Source of the DNA: Turritopsis dohrnii
Lineage: Eukaryota; Cnidaria; Hydrozoa; Anthoathecata; Oceaniidae
Reading direction: 5' to 3'
Length of the DNA stretch: 64,000 bases
NCBI GenBank assembly: GCA_027922465.2
Contig: BQMF02000066.1
Span: 620,001-684,000, forward strand
Part shown: piece after piece, positions 1 through 11,125 of the stretch
How the letters are laid out: every line of letters starts with the position of its first letter
Numbering within the stretch: position 1 is the first letter of the stretch
Notes under the pieces: model-generated
The model's database searches: none
Seen by the model: the letters and a program-made list of their open reading frames with translations, nothing else
Told to the model about the DNA's origin: nothing
Program-made: the position numbers and the translations under genes

Positions 1-1758
1 TAAAATAATCATAGATATCATAGTTTGAAAACATAAAGCAATTCCGAATATGCATCTTGGAAGCTTTAAAATTCAAAGTAAAACAAGATAAGATCTAAAT
101 AAAAATGACGAATTTTCGATTTATTTCTAAATCATCAGCAGGACATATAAAAGTTTAGGGAGTAAAAACAATTAGTTGAACCAGTAAAATAAAGAAAGGA
201 TAAAACAGTCATAGTTTCAGACCTCATCATTAACAAACTATAAAAGTATAAGGTAACGTAGTTAAATGAAGGACTCTTTTTACATGAATAAAAACTTTAT
301 TAACTTTATTAACTTAAAGTTTTAGCTTAAACTTTTGTTTTAGCTCTAAATCTTTCATTCAATAATAAATTCTATTCAATGCACTGATTTTTGGCGGATC
401 TTGCCTTTAAAGGATTTCAATTGGATTTCTGTGTATGCAAAAGAGCAATATTACAAATTCTTATTCTTCGTGTTTCTTTTTTTCTCTAACTGGACCTCCA
501 CTAGGTGTGATTATGATTAATAAAACCTTTTTATATTTTTTCGTGTTTTTTTTATGTAAACTTTGGCTATTTTTTGTTTTGAATTAAAGTTTGAAACGCA
601 GATTTCTAATGAATTTTTTGCTTTATTTTTTTTAAGAAAAAGTTTTTTAATTTCCGCCCTTTTTAGAGTAGGAAATTGTTTGGTTTACACATCTTATCTA
701 TCCATCTGTCTCTGTAACAGTTTTTTGCAGTTTTTTGAAAGTCCGTTCGCATTTCAGATTGTATGAAAAATGGAATACAAAAAGGCCACTTTCAATAGTA
801 ATTCATAAAACTAATAACATTTTTATACTTTTGAAATACTTTTAGAAGTTATTTTAGCCGTTTTATGTTAAAAACTTCTCAATTCAATTATCTTTAAAAT
901 TTCTTGTCAGTAAATTACCCACAGCGAGCACGTGAATCGTTCTCGAACCGATTTGGGTTATGTTTTGAGGAAGTTGCAGAAGTAGAAGAAACTTTAAAGA
1001 AGAATTTTAAGACTTCTTTCCTGTCTTTATCTACTATTGCAATCGAAGTATTATCATGAGAACATTCCTTATAGAGAAAATATTGATGCTTAGCTGACTC
1101 TGGGAAAAATTCTTGAAAAAGAAGGTGAAGGTTTGATAGTAAACGAAACTTTTCTGTGAAAGAAACTTTCAATATCAAAGCAGAAATGTATGTAGTATCA
1201 ACATTACTGGTGAATACGTCTTATCAATAAATGCATGAGACATGCTCATTTCATTTAATAAATATTACACTGAAAGTTGAAGATATTGAAAAAAAGAAAA
1301 ATCAAAACAAATGAAATTGTCATATAGCAGCACAAATCACTTGTGAATGAGTTGACAACCCAAACATAAATACATTCTGAAAGTATAAACAAGATAACAC
1401 TGAACGATATGTCTATTAAAACTGTTTTTCTGTTTCCGAAGCGTCATAGTGAATTGGAATTAAGTGGCTGGAATTAAGTTTAATAAATTAAGGAAGGGAG
1501 TAATTTGGGGAATTCCAGACTGTATCAAATTATTCATCACTGTACAATGCTCGGTAAAGTTATCACTGTGTTGAACTGATTAGTTCTAAGTTCACATTGG
1601 AAAAGATGACATTGTTCAAAATAATCCTGCAAACCACTAAATATATATGTCAAGAAGACAAACTTTGGATGATGATTAGAATCCAAGCAATTATATAAAT
1701 GCAATGAGATCAGTAAAGCCTTTTAAAAGTTTGGAGTGTAACATGTTCTAGGACACAA
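1..1758. other. AT-rich non-coding stretch
   Basis: No convincing exon or RNA gene is visible here; the open frames are short and low in complexity. Positions about 581-660 match a dispersed repeat that recurs near 8585-8650 and, more weakly, 46745-46790 (shared core AAAGTTTGAAACGCAGATTT). This is therefore a short remnant of an interspersed element. Confidence 0.5.
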
Positions 1759-2132
1759 TACCTTAAGGGATTTTTTTCCGTGGATTAATTTTTGCGACTT
1801 TTGCGACTTTTGGCCAAATTCGCAAAAATAAATCCACGCAAAATTTCATGGTTTTATTTGCTCATATTTTGGCTCTGCGTACCTTTCTTACATCAACTAT
1901 TTCCTTTCACTTCTCAAGCACCCATTGGTTTTGCAACGTGGCAGGAATGGAAATGCTGATTTTCGCTGCTACATTTATTATAAAATACACACATTGATGT
2001 TTGTGCCCATTTGTAAAAATAAATCCAAACATTTTCCTTGAGGAGCTCTGACTCGGAAAAATTAATCCACGCAAAACGCTCTCAAACATTGGCTCGCAAA
2101 ATTTAGTCGACGCAAAAAAAACCTTTAAGGTA
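1759..2132. mobile_element. MITE with TACCTTAARGG termini
   Basis: The left end reads TACCTTAAGGGATTTTTT and the right end is its imperfect inverse (AAAAAACCTTTAAGGTA), with TA at both outer edges. Further inside, short motifs of the type CGTGGATTAATTTTTGCG recur in both orientations. There is no transposase. The TA flanks and terminal sequence fit a non-autonomous Tc1/mariner- or pogo-like element, but the superfamily cannot be fixed from the sequence alone. Confidence 0.55.
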
Positions 2133-2254
2133 TATTATGTTAGAAAAGAAGATTATCATACAGATCCTAACAAAGTTTTATTGTGTCATTTGTCTTTTTG
2201 TGCACATTGGTGTTATTTAAACTCCATAGAAAGATTCAAGTGGTAATATACAGA

Positions 2255-2397
2255 CAGTGATGGATCTAGAGGGTAGTTGCACCTTGTGGAGAATTCAGTT
2301 CACATTATCAATGGGATTATTGGAACCTTTTCCTTTTATGTTTGAATTCCTAACACTCTCCTACTCAAGTTGCGGCTTACCTTTAGATCCACCACTG
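2255..2397. mobile_element. Short hAT-like MITE (tentative)
   Basis: The ends are CAGTGATGGATCTAGAGGTA-like on the left and its inverse on the right (GATCCACCACTG at the edge). CAGTGGYGGATC termini are common in hAT elements. A clear 8-bp target duplication is not seen, so the assignment rests on the inverted ends only. The 143-bp body is non-coding. Confidence 0.35.
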
Positions 2398-2399
2398 GC

Positions 2400-3999
2400 A
2401 GGTTTAGCAGAAATAGATTTTCATATTGTAATTTATGTTGATTTAAGTTGGAAGGTCCTGATATCAAAGTTGGCAGTCACTTGCAGATTTGGTCATAAAT
2501 ACCCAAAGTCTTTAGTTTTTAAACCAGTTCGGTTTCTTGGTTGTATAGTGTTGTGAAAATCTTCAATCCCATACAACCTTTTTTCAAATGATTTTGGTTC
2601 ACAGTGAGAATAAAATAATATTCGATAGAAGTGGACCATAAGTCATATTATGAGAATTGTGATAAACCTGTAAGCCACGTAAGCCACAAGAACAGCCACA
2701 GGAACAGAATGGATAAACATTCAGATATCTTGAAAACTAGGCTAAAGCTATATTTTAGGCCGAATCCGAAAATTGTTCAAGCCGTGGGGCTTTTAGTTTT
2801 TATCTTTCTTTTAGCTCTTACATAATTTCTAAACACATTCTTATTTTGACTATAGAATTCGTATCCATGGTTTCAGTTCACACATTTCTTTTTTTGTAGC
2901 GAATACTTTCTGATATTACTTGTTAAATCTTATTTACACTTTTTGAAAGGTATATTAGCATCAGTGTGACTTAGTCCTAAGAGATAACAAAAAGTAACAA
3001 AGTTTTGTGCAGATTTTCATCTGTTTAAGTTTAGATCTATTCGGTTTGCATAAGTGGTTTTGAAATACCCCAATTATCGAGTTTTTCCTAAAGTTCAAAT
3101 GATGGCATCGTGTCAACCTTTGATTTAAGAGGTTTATTTTATGGCTGTTTCGATGCAATTAAAAGTTACAAGTGTTATGACTGGAGCCTCATTGCTACTC
3201 GTCTCGTGATCATACTGCGAGACTGTTCTAAAACGATCTTGTGTGAGTGTTGGGCAGATCTTTGAGGCTTCTTAAAAAACTGGCTTTATCGAAATGTTTA
3301 AGAGTATAAAGTATGCCACTTACCAAGCCCACAATAAACCAAAACATTTGTTCTCAGACAAAGATTTGTTTTTATTTCCGTGGTATAACTTGCAACGTAT
3401 AGCTTGCTGTGTGTACAAATTGGAATGCTTGAGCGCGGGCTCTTTTTTAGCTAAATCTACATGCTAGTTTATTTAATTATTTATTTATTTATTTATTTAA
3501 TCTTTATTTAAAGTCGATTGATATAAACAAGTAAAAAATAACCATTTCTTATAAGAATATGGTTAGCATTAATGCTATTTAAAATCGACTAATAATAATG
3601 TATAGCCTTATTTTTATTTTTTCCCAACTTGTCAGTGTTGTAATGTTGCAAATTAAAATAACAGTGTGCCAAAATAACTTCATAATCGGAAAATAATTAG
3701 GCAATAACATCACTTTTTCTAAAAATTATCTTCTCACCAGAAATTCCACGCAATCACAATGTTAAAATCATTTTCTATTTTCAAAATTAAGAACAGGCTG
3801 CTGCTGTTATTAAAGCAATAGCAACGGTGCTGGCAACGATGATGGCGACATGACTTAAACAGAAACGTCGCTTTCGATGTTGAAATTATATGTCAGTAAC
3901 ATAGTTGTGCATGTGCAAAGAACGTGAAAGTCATGCTATGAAATCGTGCCAACAACGGATACGCGTTTATTAATTACAAATACAGTTAAATCGATTGTA
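2400..3999. other. Non-coding stretch with a TTTA microsatellite
   Basis: No gene is recognisable. Around 2820-2960 the sequence resembles part of the repeat at 8690-8760 (shared core AATACTTTCTGATATTACTTGTT). A (TTTA)n run lies near 3470-3500. The remainder is AT-rich without obvious structure. Confidence 0.45.
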
Positions 4000-4444
4000 C
4001 AGTGTGTTTCATAATGTTGGAAACGGAAATTTTAAATTTTAAATTTTTTAAATTTTAATGAATATACCGAATTTCAAAAAATCTTTTAAATCAATGGAAA
4101 GCCATGTTCAAGTTCTTTCGTCTAGTTTTTTTGTGAAAAATGAAAAACAGGTTTTTGAAAAAATAAGGAAAATGTCTTGGAAAATGTAATGAAATTTTTA
4201 ATGGTCGATTAACACGTAGTGCAATTACATCGTGCTTATTGTTTCAAAGCGCTAAATTCATACAAATTTTTATTAATTCTATTTTCGCGCTGAGATTGAT
4301 ATTTAAAAACATAAAAGTTAAGCGCTTTTCGTGAACACACAGCTTAAATTTGTTTATTGTCTTCCAAATTGCTGTCATTGTTTGAAAAGATCTTTTCTTT
4401 TCATTCACATCTTAATCGACCATTAAAAATTATGAAACACACTG
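4000..4444. mobile_element. Mariner-like MITE A
   Basis: Inverted termini CAGTGTGTTTCATAA and TTATGAAACACACTG are flanked by TA on both sides (3998-3999 and 4445-4446). A TA target duplication and CAGKGTGTTTC ends are typical of Tc1/mariner elements. The interior is non-coding. The element abuts MITE B, sharing a single TA between them. Confidence 0.65.
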
Positions 4445-4446
4445 TA

Positions 4447-4681
4447 CAGGGTGTTTCAAAACTAAGGCTACCCGAAAAATTATTCACTGTAGCGTTTGAC
4501 ATAATTCTTAATATAAGAAAAGTTTTATACCAAAAGAAAGAAAAAGAGAAGGGCTATCCAATGACATTTCAAATCCATTGAAATGTTAAATATTTCAGAA
4601 GTTATAAGGGATTTTATTTATTCTTATATTAAAAATTATGTCAAACGCTACAGTGAATAGCCTTAGTTTTGAAACACAGTG
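4447..4681. mobile_element. Mariner-like MITE B (near palindrome)
   Basis: It starts CAGGGTGTTTCAAAACTAAGG and ends with the inverse CCTTAGTTTTGAAACACAGTG, followed by TA. The first and last roughly 80 bp are imperfect inverted repeats, with subterminal CACTGTAGCGTTTGACATAA on both arms, so the element could fold into one long hairpin. No coding capacity is present. It shares the TA at 4445-4446 with MITE A. Confidence 0.65.
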
Positions 4682-4899
4682 TATTTTAATGTTTTTCTCT
4701 TTTTTTATTGAGACTTGACAGCCTGTAGTTTGTCAATTGAAGAGTTGTTATAACGGGAAATTATCCATTATCAAATAATGCACTATTATAATCCCTATTT
4801 TACTGACAAACCTTAATTTATATCGGAACACCGACCAAAGTTGTATATTTTAATTTATCACAAGGAAAATTATTATTGTTGAAAATTATTAAAATTATT

Positions 4900-5207
4900 G
4901 TGCAGCGATGGTGTAGTTGTGCAGCGATGGTGTAGTGTGCAGCGATGGTGTAGTGGTTAGTACCTTTGAGTGCGACCGCTGCGACCCGTGTTCGAGTCCA
5001 GTCATGTCGCATCTCAATAAACCACTCCGATGCGCTTTAAAAGCAGCGTGTCAGCCCATTAGGAGCCATCGACTGACTGCACAACGGCCTTCGGCAAGTT
5101 AGAGCAATACTATACGTATCTCTGGCGGTAAGTCAACGAACAGTTGCAAGTCGGCGGGCGGAAGAACCAACCATTTCGGATGGAGTCCCAAGGACTAAAA
5201 TCTCCCG

Positions 5208-5251
<44 letters not shown>
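4900..5251 (+). repeat. tRNA-derived SINE, copy 1, triplicated 5' head
   Basis: The head contains RNA polymerase III promoter elements: an A-box-like GGTGTAGTGGTTAG near 4947-4960 and a B-box-like GTTCGAGTCC at 4990-4999. A conserved tRNA-unrelated body follows (CTCTGGCGGTAAGTCAACG and further), ending in a (TTAC)n tail at about 5208-5251. The first roughly 18 bp (GTGCAGCGATGGTGTAGT) occur three times in tandem at 4900-4955, so the A-box region is repeated. Two further copies lie at 50021-50310 (minus) and 54067-54139 (5' fragment). Confidence 0.8.
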
Positions 5252-5252
<1 letters not shown>

Positions 5253-5889
5253 ATTACAATTATTCTATTTACTAGATAATTATTCACCGACAATTGAATA
5301 CGAAAGTTTAAGGAAATTGACGGTTTTTGTAATCACACTTTAACGAGTAGTTAATAAATTACAATTATTGCATAAACTCAATCGGGCGATTGAGCAAGCA
5401 TTGTTTGTAAATTGAATAGAAATTTGACTAGTAGTTACTGAAGCCTGATGTTATCGTATCATTTTAATCCTATCCAGCCCATCTCTATCTCATTCCGATA
5501 TTGTGCTTTCGAGAGAGTGAAACGTTTTTAAGGTGAGTTTGTGGCTATATTTGTTATTATAATGAAATGGTCATATAAATGGAACTATATTTCTGCATAT
5601 CAGCTTACTGTTGCATTACCTATTCTATACTACCAAGTAGCTTGCGCTATGAGGGCGCTCGTGATTGCATTTCTGTTGATACCACTATATCGGCACAAAA
5701 TGCAACGAAAAAAATGCGAAACCTTCTGTGGATGAAAATTTGTTCTGTTACATTGTTTGCCGCCAATACGTTGACATTAAGAAAGGACCAACGTGGATGG
5801 AATTAATCTTTTAAAGAGAACGGAGGTCAAAAATGTTTTTCTTTTCATAAAGTCACATAAGAAATCATGAAATAACAATAACAACTTCC
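5252..5889. other. Non-coding stretch
   Basis: No supported gene is seen. Overlapping short open frames around 5541-5806 have no recognisable domain and are disregarded. Confidence 0.4.
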
Positions 5890-6275
5890 CAAAATGAATG
5901 AAAAGTGCATTTCTTCATAACATTCACATTGTTATCAATAAAACGAAAGCGTCCGTGACATATTGATATATCGCTTTTTTTTCACTTTTACTTGCGTCCA
6001 TTCAAAAATGTTAACAAAACTATGAATTAAAGTATGGAATTAAAACGTTTTTATTTCCATCATTTAACGTTTTAATCTCTTTAATCAAATCAAAGCAAAA
6101 CTCTTCCACTGCCCAACTAAACCGACTGAAAAAATGGCGCCTTATTTCACTGAAAACTAGCCTCTATTCTTATCTATCTTGGCTAGGCCAAAGTTCAATA
6201 CTGAACCTCGGCTATAAACGTTAATGGAGAAGACGAAGGGAAAGGAAACTGCCGGTTCTAACATATACTTGCCGC
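5890..6275 (+). repeat. Diverged duplicate of the P450 upstream region
   Basis: This stretch aligns collinearly with about 10590-10960, just upstream of P450 exon 1. Shared blocks include TTATTTCCATCATTTAA, CTTCCACTGC, a GACTGAAAAA block, GGYCAAAGTTCAAT and the run ending in ACATATA. The similarity stops at 6276, where a dispersed repeat begins. The equivalent of the first P450 exon is not found beyond that point, so this is probably the stub of an old tandem duplication. Confidence 0.6.
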
Positions 6276-6960
6276 CAAGGCGGCGTCGCTCTCCGCCCAT
6301 GTTATGTCTGCGTTGTGTCACCTACCAATGAGTTCACGAAAAATAAAATTAAGGAATGGACAATGGAAAGTGAAACCATCTTGTGGAGATCGAAGTTCTG
6401 AGCAAGAAAATACATAGAATCATATGTCTATGATGCAGCGTTTCGGAGATATCGTCGATCAAAAGTTTTGATGACATCATAGAGCCCCTTCCCCAAAAAT
6501 TTGGCCCAAATTTCTTCGTCTCCCCATGACCAATATCGCGGACCCTAAAAATGTCAGTTATTCCTATTGGTTACCGAGATAATTTTCCCTGACCGTCGCA
6601 TTCGATTAGGGTGCCAATACAATGGTTTCACACTGACGTTGCACAGAATACAATAAAATAATCCCTTCACAACTCAATCTACCATTGTGCGTCACAGACA
6701 AACAAACAAACAAACAAAGAGAGAATTGGCTGTTAATGTATAGACTAGCTGGCAAGGCGGCGTCGCTCGCCCTCCATGTTCAGCCTGCATTGAGTTCACG
6801 AAAAATAAAATTAAGGAAGTGTGGCCATGTTGTAGAGTTCGTAAAACTGACAAAAAAATGTATGGGATCGTTTTGCTACGACCAACCGTTGCGGAGATCA
6901 CGTTCGTTTAGTATTGCAGAGCCGGCGGAATGTTATTATGCGCATGCGTCAGCGAGATTA
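6276..6960. repeat. Dispersed repeats with GCCGCCAAGGCGGC stem and ACAA tail
   Basis: There are two fragments of one family. Each contains a GC-rich hairpin motif (CCGCCAAGGCGGCGTCGCTC at about 6271, and a related form at about 6753). A block at about 6380-6620 (TCAGTTATTCCTATTGGTT core) also occurs at 23895-24160. An (ACAA)n tract at 6694-6718, preceded by CACAACTCAATCTACCA, recurs at 57836-57920. The tail resembles a retroelement 3' end, but the class cannot be named. Confidence 0.55.
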
Positions 6961-8579
6961 TGAAAAATCAACATGGAAACTTCTGATGAAAGATTTTGAG
7001 TAATTTCATATACCTTCGTAAATTAGGAAGCTTATCATATTTCCTTAATAAAATGCGAAAGCAGATATTTTTGTTTGAATTAAATAAGACCGCAGAATAG
7101 ACAGACACAGCTATCATATTCGATTTTCGATTGAATCGATAGCTTTTCTCTGATTTACTACAGAGACGTGCTCTCAGGCATAGCTTCATCAAAACAACAA
7201 AAATGTAGCATCAAAATATTAATATTAAACGGAATTTTCAAAAATTATCAATATTCGATATTCCTCAGAATGTAGTGTTACACGTCATCAAGCAGGAAAT
7301 TTCAAGAACTAATTCCAATGTCATATCATTTAAATCTGGTTGATCTAAGCTAAACTAGACAGATTAAGTATGATACACAATTAATAAAAAAACATATTTT
7401 TTTCTTTTCCAGCCAATTTGTTTGACAAACAACACCAAAAGCATTATGTCGAAAGTAGTTCAGGCACTAAAAGAACAATTGGATGCAGAAATCTTAACCT
7501 TAAAGAAAATCTTAAAGTCATTTTAGAGATAGGGATGAAATCATATGCCACTCAAACAGCCTCTCTTATGAAAACACTATGAGAAAAAATCATTTCAGTA
7601 TTCCCTGGGATAAACTTAAAGCAATTATTAGGTCACATTCAATTAATATTATTAATATTATTAATGTTAAAGAATTTGTTTTCCAATTTTGACAAAACTT
7701 ACAATTTCAGATCCTTTGATATAAAACACTATCACTTGCGAAGCAAGGCCATGTCGCATCATCTTGGGCTGGTCCCAATTTAATAGTAGAAGCACCATTC
7801 ACATTTTTGAACTTCACGAAACACTAATAGATTTGAACGTCAAACGTCAAGCATGCCATGGAATGGGTTATGTAGCAAACCATGTCCACAAGATGTTGAT
7901 TGTTACAAATTTACTAATTTCCAAATAAGACTTAGTATTTCTTGTTAATAAAAAGCTTTATCATATCTACACACATTTTCTTTAAATGACAATAATAAAA
8001 CAGTGCAATTCATTAACAATACCAGTATAGTTCACCCTGACTTTGGAGGAACAGAATTGCAAAAAGATTAATCGGTATTCACTGCGTCACAAACTGATGA
8101 ATTCATGTGAATTCATGCTTTGATGATGAAATAATAATCAAATTAAGTATACACATATATGAAACATTTGAGTCGGTGTATGTTGTGTTGTATATAATCA
8201 CAGACAAAAAACCACATTCGTTTGCACAATATTTCGATTAATTACGAGTCTTTATCAAGTGCATTACATATATATTATAATTTTGCTTACCTTTTTAGAA
8301 ACACTAATTATTAATCAAGTAACAAAAACATTATTAAAAGACCTGATAGAATGGTTACCTAAAATTCAAATGTATTTTCTGGATTCTGCAATTTAAGACA
8401 TATGGCATACTATTGATCAAACTCACCAACTACCACATAAACTATCACCCCAAATTTGCACGCTCTAAAAGATCATCCCCTTTATACAAAAATGGAGAAT
8501 AGGATTAGGTTTGTACAGTGAAGAAGGGGGTGAAAGTATCCAACCAGAATTTAAGTACTCACAATCTGTTGAGCCTTAT
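6961..8579. other. Non-coding stretch
   Basis: AT-rich sequence with no open frame carrying a recognisable domain. Nothing structural stands out. Confidence 0.4.
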
Positions 8580-10210
8580 TTTCAAAGTTTGAAACGCAGA
8601 TTTCAATTGAATTTTTTGCTTTGTTTATTTTTTGGAAAAAGTTTTTTTTTTTTTTTTGGCTTTTACATATTTTTTTAGCAAATCTTGTTTTGATTATAAA
8701 ATACGTATGGTTGCAGTTTTTTGTTTTGTTTGTAGTAAATACTTTCTGATATTACTTGTTGAGTGATTACAATGGCATATTTACCAGAAGTAAAGAGAAT
8801 TGACAAGTCGACCTGATCATGGACGTATAAAAAGAGAAGGACTTACAACTTTTATTAATCTATTCAAACAACCTCGCCTCGGTTTATTGAAATTTTGACA
8901 AAAGCAGTTTTGAAACTTCCACAAGTGCTGTTAAAAATACATGTTTTCATTGGCTTCCATGATCGTGTAACAACCAACCAGAAATGAATTTAAAGATTTT
9001 ATAATTATTTTGAAGTCAGGTTTTAAACTCTGATTCCTCATGACTTCTTACAGTCTCAAACATGAAATTTTCAGAATTGAATGAAACAGCATACTTCGTT
9101 CTGTATATTCTCAGGCATCACCCAGCCATCATTCAAAGTACAAATCTTTGGATATAAGTATATACACAAAATGCCTCCTAACTCAGAGAAATTTATCTTA
9201 ATTTCAATCCACCATTTTAAAAACGGTTAAGCAGAAGTTTTGTGATACTCAAGAATATTGCTGATGCACCTGCAAATCGTATTTTCTCTCAATTCGTTGA
9301 TTTTCCACATCGGATTAAACCTAAAGCGTCGTATAAACCTGCCCATGTGAACCGAAATCCAGTGAAATGCGAGGCGAGGATTACATCAAAGAAATGCCGA
9401 CAGAATAGATTTTAATAATAGAAATGAAAGGCTTTAGTATTAGTTGTGAGTCCTTCTCTTTTTATACGTCCATGACCTGATACTCATATAAACATAGGCT
9501 AAAATTTGATTATTTAATGTAATTCAACAATACAAAAGAACTTATTTTGAACTTATTATGAAACGGAGATGTTTATACAACTCTTGCGGAGAAGTTAAAA
9601 AGTGACTGAACAGTTACTATTGACAAAACTTATAGGACCTAAATGCGACTAATCTTTTCCTTTAAATACTGAGTAGTTTTCTTCACCTCAACAACTACAT
9701 CAATGTGTAATGCAATTTCATCACAATAAACGTATGATCTTTATTGTTGCAGAAGCTTGGCAAGTTTCCTATCCCTTGTACCATAAAATCATTGAAAACA
9801 ATGTAATTCAACGGAACAGTTTCCTTTCGTAACTCAGATAAAACCTTACAACATTGCACAATTAAATTTGTGTGCAGGTTTACAGAAGAATCTGTACTAA
9901 CAAATATCATGTATAACATTGCAAATTTTGGAAAAAGAGAGTTATTTTCAAAAAAATGAAAGGGCAGAATGATAATTTATCAAATTAAAATCAAGTATTC
10001 AGAATAAACTTCTCTGATTCAAAAAAATGAGTTATTTCTTCAGAATAAGAATTCCTAATGTACTGTGATGAACGGCTTTTCTAAATTCCAAATGCCAAAA
10101 GAAATAAAATAGATAAAAAAGCAGATTTTACTAGTGAAAATACCCATAACCAAATCACTATGTATATTAGCAGAAGGGAGATGTTTGTGTTCTGGCTTGA
10201 TTGACCACAC
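8580..10210 (+). repeat. Segmental repeat, copy A
   Basis: From about 8766 the sequence aligns with copy B at about 16930-20490. Shared blocks include CAAAAGAACTTATTTTGAA followed by TTATTATGAAA, a TTTCTTCAG block and CCATAACCAAATCACT. Copy A is interrupted by a 657-bp TIR element at 8818-9474. Copy B is interrupted by Tigger copy 1. Each copy shows the uninterrupted state of the other, at least approximately. No protein-coding content is recognised. Confidence 0.7.
8818..9474. mobile_element. 657-bp non-autonomous TIR transposon with 7-bp target duplication
   Basis: The ends are about 34-bp inverted repeats starting CATGGACGTATAAAAAGAGA, with one mismatch in the first 34 bases. ACCTGAT flanks both sides (8811-8817 and 9475-9481) and occurs once, uninterrupted, in the paralogous segment at 16971-16977, which proves the insertion. 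Inside the ends lie a second inverted pair, AACCTCGCCTCGG and GCGAGGCGAGG. No transposase is encoded. A 7-8 bp duplication is compatible with hAT or a related superfamily, but the termini are not the common hAT type. Confidence 0.8.
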
Positions 10211-10589
10211 AGGATGTGCTTTTAATTTACAAACTGTTACGTTGAAATGTGTTTTTTGTTTGAAGTTTGTAATAAGAAAGTTTCAATATTAGGGCCATGT
10301 AGTGTATTAATTTACGAAATAAAACATCATGTACAGTATCAAAATAGTATATGCAATCATAGAATTCATCCATAGTAAATTATGTTTGCATTGTTTGCTT
10401 AAACGACTATCTAGGAAGCACACTTGACCAGATTGTTTCGCGTTGTTATTAATTTTCTCAATCCTGTATATTAAAAAGTTATACATAATTGGTTTTCTGA
10501 ACTTCCTGTTTTATATACGACACCACATTTAATAATGATGAACTTTCGCCTTTCGCCTATGCTTCAATGCATTACTGCTCCAAAGAAAT
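10211..10589. other. Non-coding stretch
   Basis: No gene or repeat is recognised in this AT-rich interval upstream of the duplicated P450 promoter segment. Confidence 0.4.
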
Positions 10590-10960
10590 TAATTATCAAC
10601 CATCGTAACACCACTGTTGTCATCAACAAACAGAACATCGGTGACATTTGATAACTTTTCTTTCTGTTTTTAACACGTTTATTCAGAATATAATGGAAAC
10701 ATTTAAGGAAACACTGAACTAAAGCCATTATTTCCATCATTTAATGTCTTATCTCTTGAATCATCTTAAAAGCCCGCAAAAAGCAACAATCTTCCACTGC
10801 ATCTGCACTGACTGAAAAAGAAATGACAACCTATATTCTTTATCTACCTAGCAAGGTCAAAGTTCAATCCGGAACTGCGTCTTTAAAAGTTAGTGTAGAA
10901 GAAGAAGAAGAAGAAAGAAAAAAAAGAAAATGCCAGTTTAAACATATAATTCGCCCTGTG
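10590..10960 (+). promoter_or_regulatory. Upstream region of the P450 gene, duplicated at 5.9 kb
   Basis: It lies directly 5' of the P450 start and is recognisably similar to 5890-6275. Conservation of a non-coding block next to a gene may mean it contains its promoter, or simply that a larger segment was duplicated. A short (GAA)n run sits near 10901-10920. No specific TATA box or binding site can be assigned with confidence. Confidence 0.35.
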
Positions 10961-11125
10961 GGAAATATATAATAACAATCTCAATAAGAATCGCTCATTT
11001 ACTGTGTCTATGACGTAGACAAATGTTGCATTGTGTGTTTTGAAAGCATTTATCTAAAGAAAATAATGGAATAACTAAAACAACTGTCAGCCTATTTCAT
11101 CTCTTAAAATACTTTTCTAGTGTAC

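Noticed and set aside
4900..5000. A functional tRNA gene
   Set aside because: A- and B-box sequences are present, but the acceptor stem and anticodon arm do not pair, the body continues into a conserved non-tRNA part with a TTAC tail, and further copies exist. It is a SINE.
5541..5806. Overlapping open frames as a small gene
   Set aside because: No domain, no splice context and AT-driven composition.
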